Below are positions 55,844 to 64,000 of a DNA stretch of 64,000 nucleotides, in pieces; within the stretch, counting starts at the first letter, position 1; each line of letters starts with the position of its first letter. Under the pieces are notes generated by a model. That model saw nothing but the letters and a program-made list of their open reading frames with translations. It did not search any database and was not told the DNA's origin. The DNA lies in NCBI RefSeq assembly GCF_963675165.1, contig NC_087389.1, forward strand, positions 654,001 to 718,000, written 5' to 3'. A program made the position numbers and the translations under genes. This DNA is from Halichondria panicea (lineage: Eukaryota; Porifera; Demospongiae; Suberitida; Halichondriidae).

Positions 55844-56705
55844 TCATGTAGAATGTATGCTCCATCGCTTGCTCACTCTCCGCCGTAATTTTGTCGTATT
55901 CTCGAGGAACCTAAACTGTATGGTGTTTGGTGGCGGCGACAAGTTTACCTTTCCAGTCTTTTCAGGTGGACACTCCCCTCCAAGCATCATCCGGAGCTGA
56001 GCATTGATCGTTGCTTTGTCGGTGCCAATATCTGCCAGCCTTGTCACTATTTTTGCAGCAAGATCCAGCTTCTTTTGCTCGTTTTGAGCGTTCACCCGCT
56101 TGCTTTTCTCTTGTACAAGCCACACATCGAGTTCTGATTTAGCAGCGTTTATCTCGCGCTCCAGCTTCAATTCTCTTGCCCGTTCATCCATTTGTTCTTT
56201 TTTGTCCTGATATTCCAGCTGCTTTTGTTTCGTCTTTTCTTCCTCCAGTCTCAGTTTAGCTTTGGCTCCAATGTTTTGTATCTCAGCCAGCTGCAGTTGT
56301 TGCTGAATCTCGAGCTGCTTAATTCTTTCTTCAGCCTCTTTTACCAAACGCTTTGTTTCCTCCTGTTCTCTAGTCTTCTGCACCTCAGCTTCCAGCTCTG
56401 CCTTCCTCATCTCCAACTGTCTGGCATGTTGGGCATCATCCTCCTCCCTCTGCCTGGCCTGTCTTGCAGCCTCTGCTTGCCTAAAAAATAATATCAAAGA
56501 ACAAGTTTGTAGTTATTTCTACTCACGTTACTAAATTCTGTCTTCTCACTTGAGCACACCTTCAGGATAGAAATGAAAGGTAAGTGTTGAGTACGTATAA
56601 TTATTTGAATAGGACTTACTCTTCACAGGGGAGATCACCACGTATCTCTTTCAATCTATATCTGCCATATTGTCCCCCGCAGTCTGTGCATATCTTCCGA
56701 GGCAT
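55844..56705 (-). CDS. Z1: Cys4 zinc-binding coiled-coil protein (3 exons)
   Basis: Exons 56705-56620, 56559-56527, 56480-55844; 251 aa. The N terminus MPRKICTDCGGQYGRYRLKE is followed by DLPCEEC, so two CxxC pairs about 20 residues apart form a likely zinc ribbon or knuckle. Exon 2 is exactly 33 nt. Exon 3 is a long Glu/Lys/Gln coiled coil (about residues 40-200). It ends in a conserved block IGTDKATINAQLRMMLGGE, then PPPNTIQFRFLE and a basic tail. Paralogs Z2 and Z3 have the same exon phases. No known family was recognised; a nucleic-acid or protein scaffold role would be a guess. Confidence 0.85.
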
Positions 56706-57118
56706 TCTTTCTGTCCTAGGCCTTTAGCAGAGTTGTATAGTCACTGTGTCTGAAGTAGTTGCTTCTATATACTGCATGGGAAATTTGTTTTGTGGCAGTT
56801 GTGTCTAATTGTGGGAGAGTCCCAGGGAAAGTATTGCACAGCTTTGGCTTGTGTGTGCATGCAGAAGAGGTACAACAGGCTAGGTGCAACTCTGGTGCAG
56901 CTCTAGCAATTAGCCTCTGATTGAAATTTAATTTAATCTTTATTCCGCTCACATGTTGTGTTATTGCCGAGTCAGCTAGTCTAATCGAACCGGCTGGCTT
57001 GCGAGACTACCTGCTTGAGAACTTTCAGAGCACCCTTCATGTGTATACAATCAAGGATTTATTGGGTCTAACACATTTATCATAGCTCTACAGTAATACT
57101 TTCCTCCCTATAACAACA

Positions 57119-57625
57119 AAGGCCTGTGTACATGTTAGAGATTACCATTGTCCCAGTGGTACTCTCCCTGGGAAAGCCCCAAGGTTGTTTACTCGCTCTC
57201 TCTATGACACTGACTAGTATGTGCAAGCTGGTTTGTGATTTAGACCAATCATAATCAATAATGATGATGTATTGCTCATAGCCTCCAGTCTGTATATAAG
57301 GCACCAATCACGCAAGCCAGGGTATATAAAATTATCAGTTGTACGGCAGTTCCACTGTACTGTCAAGAGTTTTCAAAAGCCTTTTTGCTGAATCTTGTGT
57401 GAAGTTTCAACTCTGTTACATCATGTTGAAATAACTGGAACAATAGAGGGACCTCTTTTTAGAGTGTTCCCTCGCCCAATAAACCAAACAAAAAATCCAC
57501 ATCTTATGTTGAATTGTGGCCGGTTGGCTGTATTCTTTGGTTGTGCTGACAGTGTGGTATGTGTTTTATTGAGTGTTTCAGAGCCGGGTATTTCTGAGGT
57601 TATGCAAGGGGGAGGAGTTCGAGTA
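57119..57625 (+). repeat. Hairpin unit A3
   Basis: TCCCTGGGAA is centred at 57169, followed by CCAATCATAATC and TATATAAG at 57293. The hairpin is at 57446-57473 with GAGGGA/TCCCTC and CTCT/AGAG, and AATAAA follows. TATA to hairpin is 153 bp. Confidence 0.85.
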
Positions 57626-58104
57626 TAACGTTCTGTAGATTGGCTTGTGTGTGCATGCAGAAGAGGTACAACAGGCTAGGTGCAACTCTGGTGCAGCTCT
57701 AGCCTCTGATTGAAATTTAATTTAATCTTCATTCCGCTCACATGTTGGTGTTATTGCTGAGTCAGCTAGTCTAACACTGTACAACAGGTCAATGAACAAT
57801 CTAAACGGCTGGCTTGCGAGACTACCTGTTGTTCGGGAACTTTCCTTGGAGAGCATCCTTCATGTGTATACATTTAATGATAATCGGGTTCCATTGGGTC
57901 TAACACATTTGTCTACGGGTTAACAGACCACTAAAACCCGTGGCCGCCTACGCCCCTTGGGTCAATAAGCTCATACATAATTTTGTTGAGCTTCCTTTGT
58001 TGCCATGGTAGACAATTTTCTATTCACCTGCCCAGAAATCCCTCAAGTTTATGACAGCATAAATTATAATGACAGTCATTTATACTTCCATGGTTATAAT
58101 AATG

Positions 58105-58600
58105 GTAAAGGCCTGTATGTGTAGGGTTAAGGTTCAGGCTATTAGAGATTACCATTGTCCCAGTGGTACTCTCCCTGGGAAAGCTCCAAGGTTGTTTACT
58201 CACTCTCTCTATGACACTGACTAGTATATGTGCAAGCTGGTTTATTTGGCCCTGATTTAGACCAATCATAATCAATAATGATGATGTATTGCTCATAGCC
58301 TCCAGTCTGTATATAAGGGACCATCACGCAAGCCAGGGTATATTATTGCTGGTGTACGGCAGTTCCACTGTACTGTCAAGAGTTTTCAAAAGCCTTTTTG
58401 CTGAATCTTGTGTGAAGTTTCAACTCTGTTACATCATGTTGAAATAACTGGAACAATAGAGGGACCTCTTTTTAGAGTGTTCCCTCGCCCAATAAACCAA
58501 ACAAAAATCCACATCTTACATGTATGTTGACTTTATTAGAGGGGTTGGCTGTTTTCTTTGATTGTACTGGCAGTGTGGTACGCTCGGGGTATTCCTATTC
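58105..58600 (+). repeat. Hairpin unit A4
   Basis: TCCCTGGGAA is centred at 58176, followed by CCAATCATAATC and TATATAAG at 58310. The hairpin at 58459-58486 has the same stems, and AATAAA follows. TATA to hairpin is 149 bp. Confidence 0.85.
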
Positions 58601-59125
58601 ACAACAAAACAAAACAACAAAAGAACACTACGTCTATGCAAGTGAATTAACTGGTGTTATGATTGAGTGTTGTTGGACTATACCTCCATTGGCCTTAGCC
58701 TTTAATATTAGTTATGGACTGGCCGTTCGGTTCATGTGTTCTTTCTATATAGTGAGCGTATTAAATGTGGACTAGCTGCTCTGTACTTACGCGTATGTCA
58801 CTCCAGAGCATTGTATGATATCATAAGTACTGCATTATTATCATTTCTGAGCTGGTACTGGCCAACCATTGGTTAGGTTGTCTGGTTATGAGCACACATG
58901 CATACTGTAATGGCCGTGTAGGCACACACAGTGACATAATGGCTTAGAAATATAGCCCCATCAGTTTTGGACTGGACTGACTGCTCAATATGTGTGCGTT
59001 CTACTCAATAGCTATAGGAGGTGTCAATGAGGAAATTTTGTTGTAAAAAACTCGTTATCATAAGTCAGCTTTGGTTTGCACAATATTGTATAGTTACGAA
59101 CACAAATTAAAACTACAGAATATAG

Positions 59126-60035
59126 TCAGTCAAAGCCTACTGTAACTGGAGCTGTGCGCACTCGTTGACGTTCGATCTTTCTCTTGCTCGCTTTCGGCTG
59201 TTCTTTTGTCATATTCTCGAGAAACTTAAACTGTATGGTATTAGGTGGCGGCGGCAGGCTTACTTTCTCAATCTTTTCAGGTGGAAGCTCCCCTCCAAGC
59301 ATCATCCGGAGCTGAGCATTGATTGTTGCTTTGTCTGTGCCAATCTCTGCCAGCACGCTCACTAATTTGGCAGCAAGGTCCAGCTGCTTTGTACGCTCCA
59401 CTGCTTCAATCTCCTTTCTCTTTTGCTCGTTCTGAGCATTCACCTGTTCGGTTTGCTCCTGTTTCAGCTTCACCTCGCGGTCTGCATTAGCGTTGTTAAT
59501 CGCACATTTCCGCTCCAATTGTTTTGTTTCTTCTTTCATATTGTCTCTTTTGTTCTGAGAATCCACTTGTTTTGTCTTTTCTTCCTCCAGTCTCAGTTTA
59601 GTTTTGGCTTCCACCACTCTTGCTTCGATCCTCTGCTGCTCATTCTTTGCTTGTATCTCAGCTGCCTGCATTTGTTGCTGAATCTCGAGCTGTTTACTTC
59701 TTTCTTTAGCCTCCAAACGCTTTGTTTCCTCCTCTTCTTTAGTCTTCTGCACATCAGCTTTAAGCTCTGCCTGCCTTATCTCCAACTGCCTGGTATGTGC
59801 TGCTTGCCTACAAAATAATCCCACTATATTGCAAGAAACAATTATTATTTTCTACTCACGTTACTAAATCCTGTCTTCTCCTTTCAGCACACCTTTAGAA
59901 ATAGGAAAGGTTAGTGTTGAGTACGTATAATTATTTGAATACAACTTACTCTTCACAGGGGATATCATCACGTATCTCGGTCCATCTGTATCTGCCATAT
60001 TCTCCCTTACAGTCTTCGCATATCTTCCTAGGCAT
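59126..60035 (-). CDS. Z2: Cys4 zinc-binding coiled-coil protein (3 exons)
   Basis: Exons 60035-59950, 59892-59860, 59807-59126; 266 aa. The N terminus MPRKICEDCKGEYGRYRWTE and IPCEEC repeat the two CxxC pairs of Z1. Exon sizes 86 and 33 nt are identical to Z1. The coiled coil is followed by the same block (IGTDKATINAQLRMMLGGE, PPPNTIQFKFLE) and a basic tail KASKRKIERQR. Introns are also related in sequence. Z1 and Z2 are close duplicates that have diverged mainly in the coil. Confidence 0.87.
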
Positions 60036-61045
60036 CCTGTCAGTCTATTAACCAAAGATAGTAGGTAAAGGATGAGGGTACAGTTGTTTACACAATGTAC
60101 TGGGTATTTTGTGGGCTAGATATAGTACACAGTGTCTGATTGTGGGACTGTCCCAGGGAAAGTACTGCACAGTTTTGGCTTGTTTGTGGGCAGAGAGTTG
60201 TGTACTGTGTGTTTAGTACTGTACATAAAAGTTTATGGTTTGTCTACTAATTGTGTTTGGGCCTTTCCCTGGGAAAATCCTTGTGTTCTTGTGTACAATA
60301 CTCCATGACCAATGATATGGCCTGCTATCACATGAGTTCTCTAGCCAATGGCTTTACTTTAAATTAGCAACACTGGTAGAGAGAGCTAGTATAAAGGCTA
60401 CTCTAGCTCACAGTTTCATCAAATCTAACAGTTTCTGGGGCCCCGTACAGAAAGGTGGCTGGTGTATGGATGGGCAGTTGTAGAGGCACTCCTCTCAGTA
60501 GAGTGAGCACCTCTTTCAAGCAATATAAACAACCAACTGCACAGTACATGTACGTACATGTATCGAGACACACTGTCTATACTATCAAGAGTTCTTACTA
60601 CAATAGCCTTTGGTAGCTGTCCAATAGACTGGTTTGTGTGATATACATATAATTCATGTAATCAGAAATGTGGTTGGTTGTCCACGGACCCTCCCCACTT
60701 CATGCATCCATATTTATCAATGGAGTCCCCTCTTTTTGGAGCCCCAAATAAATGAAAGCACCGCAGGTGCTGATGCCTCGGTGGAGATGCCAAAGCTACA
60801 TAACATAAAAGCTACTAAAGTCTATTTGTTGAGTTTGACCTTCATAAAGTTGTCATAACTTTGTCATACTTCACTGTAATTCATATACCATTGTTATTAT
60901 ACAAACAAAATATTGTGTCAACTTTCCATAAAACGCGTACATTATCTATAATTAGATTATAATGGTTCACAAACACAATCCTTAAAAGTTTAAAATCTTA
61001 CTACATTCTGTACAATGTTCTCTATATGTTACTTTTTCTGTCTCT
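60036..61045. other. Z2-Z3 spacer with hairpin unit B2
   Basis: A TCCCAGGGA palindrome at about 60150 lies 115 bp before the Z2 start and points to Z2. Unit B2 is at 60136-60530. From 60530 to 61045 nothing was recognised. Confidence 0.6.
60136..60530 (+). repeat. Hairpin unit B2
   Basis: A perfect TTTCCCTGGGAAA palindrome lies at 60264-60276, with AGCCAATGGC about 60 bp before TATAAAGG at 60390. The hairpin at 60483-60513 has outer stem GAGG/CCTC, a 2x2 CA/CA internal loop, inner stem CTCCTCT/AGAGTGAG with bulged T, and loop CAGT. TATA to hairpin is 93 bp. Confidence 0.85.
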
Positions 61046-61894
61046 TCATGCATAATATTGTTCCTGTATAGGTGGAGCGCAACATCCTCCCTTTGCTTGT
61101 GGTACATCAATGTCTAGCATGTTCATTAGTGCAGCGAACATGGTTTTTCTTTCTGCTTCTTGGTAATTTTCCAGAGTGTTTGTCACAGCTCGGAATTGGC
61201 CCAGCATTTGAATTCGGAACGCCATTACTTCACCTTGGGCTTGCATTAGCTTTGTTTCTTCCTCGGCTTGAACTTGCTTCGTTGCCTCGATGACTTCGGC
61301 TCGTTTGGTTTGGTTCTCCTCCTTTGCTTGGGTCTGTTTTGTTTTCTCCTCCTCAATCCTCAAGTCAATTGCTTTGGCCTCTATTTCACTTAGCCTCTTC
61401 TTGACGTCTAGCTGCTTTAGAGTAACCTTATTCTTTGCTTCATTTTCTTTGATTCTCTCTTCAACATCTTTCTCGTGTATGGCACGTTTTGTTTCTTCCT
61501 CAGAATCTTTTACATGTTTGAGACGTTTAGTTTCCTCTCCAGCGTCTGTTGCGTGGTTGTTACGTTTCGTTTTTTCTTCTGACTCTTTTGCATGTTTGGC
61601 ATTTTTTGTAGCATCATCTAATTCCCTCCTTGCCATCTCTCGTCTGTGCTCTTCCTCACTAAAGGATCACCTTAATTTATATTAATTATGCTAGTCAGAA
61701 ATCTTACCTAGTTTCACTTTTTCTTTTTTTCTCTGCACATCTGTGATGGTATAATAATAATAGTATTATTAGATTTAGTTGCATTGTGCAGCATACTTTT
61801 TACAGGTTAGACTGTCAGTTGGCTGGTGGCCCCATATTCCATAGTGCGAGTTGCAATCGTCACAGATATTCTTGCCCCATTTTGGAGTAGCCAT
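61046..61894 (-). CDS. Z3: diverged Cys4 zinc-binding coiled-coil protein (3 exons)
   Basis: Exons 61894-61797, 61740-61708, 61658-61046; 247 aa. The N terminus MATPKWGKNICDDCNSHYG and SLTCKKC keep both CxxC pairs. Exon 2 is again 33 nt with the same phases. The coil is rich in EETKR-type repeats. The C-terminal block differs from Z1 and Z2: MLGQFRAVTNTLENYQEAE, then AALMNMLDID and a CC-containing end GGCCAPPIQEQYYA. It is an older member of the family. Confidence 0.85.
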
Positions 61895-62318
61895 TCTTAA
61901 TCGTGAGATGATCCTCTGCTATCACTGTAGACAAAATTAATCTTATGGCCTTTTGTAGAACAGCTTCTGGTGCCCCCCCACCCCCCCTGGGAAAATATCT
62001 AGAGACAATGTATGGACTTTCCCTGGGAAGGTCCCTTTATAAGTTTGTTTTTCCAGCCAGAGTTCATGACTATTACATGTAAATTCATACTTTGCTGGGC
62101 TCCAACATACCACATTCATACTTGATTGATGGCACCTTTCACAATTATTTACAGTAGACCATGGCCAGTTTACAGTAGACCAGGTTGCTATGTATTTGAC
62201 AGAGGAGGGATCATTGCTGGGCAGAAGTGAAGTATGGGAAATGTAACTTCTGTCATTATTTATTAGTCATCACAGTTTTGGCTTGTGTGTGGGCAGAGAG
62301 TTGTGTACTGTGTGTTTA

Positions 62319-62395
62319 GTGTACAGGGTTTTGCAAAATCCTTGCAACAGGGCTAAACAGACACTGCAAAGACTTCCATATATGGAAGTCAACTG
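62319..62395. repeat. Solo copy of the element arm preceding the 62415 element
   Basis: GTACAGGGTTTTGCAAAATC, CTTGCAACAGGGCTAA and the palindrome GACTTCCATATATGGAAGTC repeat the left arm found at 62413-62495, in the same orientation. Confidence 0.8.
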
Positions 62396-62414
62396 CTGAC
62401 TATAATATTTTGGG

Positions 62415-63157
62415 TACAGGGTTTTGCAGAGTTCTTGTAACAGGGCTAAGCAGACACAGCAATGACTTCCATATATGGAAGTCAACTGCTGACTTTTACT
62501 TATTATTACTTTTATTATTGTACATGTGCAGGTATCTGTATTTTGAATTGAAAGATGTCCTGGAGCCTTAAGAGAGCATCAGCTTATTCACAAGATTTAA
62601 TTAAGGTGGTGGGTGGTGCACCATGGAAATGCTTATCAGGGTGTCATTGAAAAGAGCAACAGTTCTGCACACAGTTGAAGCAAATTGTCTTGTCACCAAC
62701 TTTACGACATTTCCACCTGGTACACCGTCCATGCACCACCTTAAATTTTGTCAGGATGTCCTCCTGATCTTGTGATGCTCTCTTTTAGGCTCACAGGACA
62801 ACTTTCAATTCAAGCCATTCAAATAATTATACACATACCAGAGTGTCATACAATTGCAATTAGAGAGGGGACTTTCAAACATTACCATTTGAAACATCAC
62901 CAGAACATAAAAAAAAAGGTCAACAGTTATTTCGATACCCTACCGCTATGGACACTCAAATACAACTGAGTACATTTTAGGGGGGGGGGGATTGGAGCCA
63001 GAGGAGGGATATAATCATATCCCTCCTCTGTATGAGCAGTATGACACCCTGCATAGTACACACAATATTTTAAGTCAGCAGTTGACTTGACTTCCATATA
63101 TGGAAGTCATTGCTGTGTCTGTTTAGCCCTGTTGCAAGAATTCTGCAAAACCCTGTA
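62415..63157. mobile_element. Inverted-repeat DNA element (about 740 bp) with a second foldback nested inside
   Basis: The left end TACAGGGTTTTGCAGAGTTC and the right end, its inverted copy CAAAACCCTGTA at 63157, match over about 80 bp. Each arm holds the perfect palindrome GACTTCCATATATGGAAGTC. Inside, 62541-62815 is another foldback with ends TTGAATTGAAAG and CTTTCAATTCAA. There is no transposase. It is a non-autonomous DNA transposon with an insertion. Confidence 0.8.
63000..63031. repeat. Perfect short hairpin
   Basis: AGAGGAGGGATAT and its complement are separated by only AATC; it lies within the interior of the 62415 element. Confidence 0.85.
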
Positions 63158-63179
63158 TGCCATAAAAATTCATGGTTTG

Positions 63180-63480
63180 TCTACTAATTGTGTTTGGGCC
63201 TTTCCCTGGGAAAATCCTTGCAGTTCAGCTGTTGCAATACTCCATTGATCAATGATGTGGCCTGTTTCTGTCACATGATTTCTCTAGCCAATGGCTTTGC
63301 TTTACATTTAGTTACGCTAGTAGAGCTAGTATAAAAGCAGCTACTCTAGCTCACATTTTCATCAAATCCAAGTTTCTGGGGCCCATACAGAAAGGTGGCT
63401 GGTGTATGGATGGGCAGTTGTAGAGGCACTCCTCTCAGTAGAGTGAGTACCTCTTTCAAGCAATGTAAACAAAAATGACA
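63180..63480 (+). repeat. Hairpin unit B3
   Basis: TTTCCCTGGGAAA at 63201-63213, AGCCAATGGC before TATAAAAG at 63330-63337. The hairpin at 63423-63453 is like B2 with one C-to-T change confined to the internal loop. TATA to hairpin is 93 bp. Confidence 0.85.
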
Positions 63481-63572
63481 ATCAATGCCCAGTATGCACG
63501 TACATGTATAGAGATGTGCACTAGCTTCTGTTTCTATATAGGAGAGATAAGTATCTAAACAGTTGAAGACGT

Positions 63573-63660
63573 GTCAAGTAAGACCTATAGCTACTAGTTA
63601 CAGTGTTGCTTGTAGCGTCAAGTAAGACCTATAGCTACTAGTTACAGTGTTGCTGTACTT
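63573..63660. repeat. Two-copy 44 bp tandem duplication
   Basis: GTCAAGTAAGACCTATAGCT and the following bases are repeated exactly at 63573 and 63617. Confidence 0.9.
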
Positions 63661-64000
63661 TATATACTTTGTTTGAAATTACAATTGTTTGTGGGACTGT
63701 CCCAGGGAAAGCACTGCACAGTTCACAGTTTTGGTTTGTGTGTGGGCAGAGTTGTGTACTGTATCTTTATAGTGTATGCCATAAAGATTCATGATTTGTC
63801 TACTAATTGTGTTGTTTGCGAGCCTGGGAAAATTCTTGTTTTTGCAGCTGTTGACCAATGATTCAGAGGAGGTCGGACATCACTTGAACTTTCACTAATT
63901 ATGACCTTTTAATGACATTTCAGGCCAAATTGCTTTTCGTTTTTGCTGACTCAGCAGTAGAACATGACTGGATCTAGGGGATCTAGCTAGTATGGGTATT

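Larger units (their letters stand above)
56706..59125. other. Z1-Z2 spacer with hairpin units A3 and A4
   Basis: It contains a TCCCAGGGA palindrome at about 56820 (115 bp before the Z1 start), a direct repeat of the Z1 upstream sequence at 57630-57870 (matching 56840-57060, for example GCAGAAGAGGTACAACAGGC), and units A3 and A4. 58600-59125 shows nothing further that I can name. Confidence 0.65.
61895..64000. other. Terminal spacer with transposon-like elements and unit B3
   Basis: It contains CCCTGGGAA palindromes at about 61988 and 62020 (upstream of Z3), the nested inverted-repeat element 62415-63157, unit B3 at 63180-63480, a 44 bp duplication at 63573-63660, and another TCCCAGGGA motif at about 63700. 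No protein gene was recognised in 63480-64000. Confidence 0.6.

Noticed and set aside
56192-61685. Hydrophobic + strand ORFs (56192-56491, 59423-59818, 61290-61685)
   Set aside because: They are reverse complements of Glu/Lys-rich coiled-coil codons in Z1-Z3, which always read as Leu/Phe-rich.
60483-63453. B-type hairpins as iron-responsive elements
   Set aside because: The loop region CAGTAG resembles CAGTGN but lacks the required G at position five and the upstream bulged C at the right distance.

Overview
This is a window of a compact, intron-rich animal genome, most likely a sponge (demosponge of the Amphimedon type). The evidence is the gene set (a seven-PDZ GRIP scaffold, a laminin chain, UTP20, DALRD3 and complex III assembly factors, all well conserved but far from bilaterian sequences), mostly 40-150 bp GT-AG introns, gene spacing of a few hundred bases or less, and many short foldback repeats and GT-rich microsatellites. 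The organism is inferred; no species marker was read directly. Exon borders below were built by hand, following GT/AG signals, reading phase and remembered family sequence. All complete models close in phase.

Layout from left to right. SUCLG2 (mitochondrial succinyl-CoA ligase beta subunit) is complete on + at 133-3428. A short laminin chain is on - at 3922-9239, followed by a small single-pass coiled-coil membrane protein on + at 9615-10359. UTP20, 55 exons encoding about 2775 residues, fills 10863-29733 on -. Its introns hold a nested + strand membrane coiled-coil gene (15113-16266) related to the 9615 gene, a tRNA-Leu(CAG), a PIF1-type helicase relic, minisatellites and foldback repeats. 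UTP20 shares a 255 bp divergent promoter with an orphan repeat-rich disordered protein (29989-33449, +). Then come an intronless PI-PLC-X protein (33680-34945, +), DALRD3 (35106-37696, -), and two adjacent receptor-like type I membrane proteins with tyrosine motifs (37968-38989 and 39297-41631, +). Next on - are two mitochondrial microprotein genes, UQCC6/BRAWNIN and UQCC5/SMIM4. Both ORFs lie in one exon, in the same frame, with six bases between the stop of the first and the start of the second. GRIP (43143-51054, -) and the first five exons of ANAPC4 (51409-52212, +) follow.

From about 52.2 kb to the end the character changes to a repeat-dense tract. It contains three paralogous - strand genes (Z1-Z3) for a Cys4 zinc-binding, coiled-coil protein with identical exon phases. 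On the + strand are seven short units, each with a TATA box (six also with a visible CCAAT box) and a conserved hairpin 93-153 bp downstream. Palindromes built on TCCCTGGGA or TCCCAGGGA lie 115-136 bp upstream of five of these TATA boxes and about 90-120 bp upstream of the Z gene starts.

The observations most worth a second look are the UQCC5-UQCC6 dicistronic arrangement and the Z-gene/hairpin-unit array. Also notable are the laminin chain that combines a domain IV with a beta-type coil and a basic tail, the ANAPC4 gene that stops in repeats, and a minisatellite whose variants covary in a hairpin stem.
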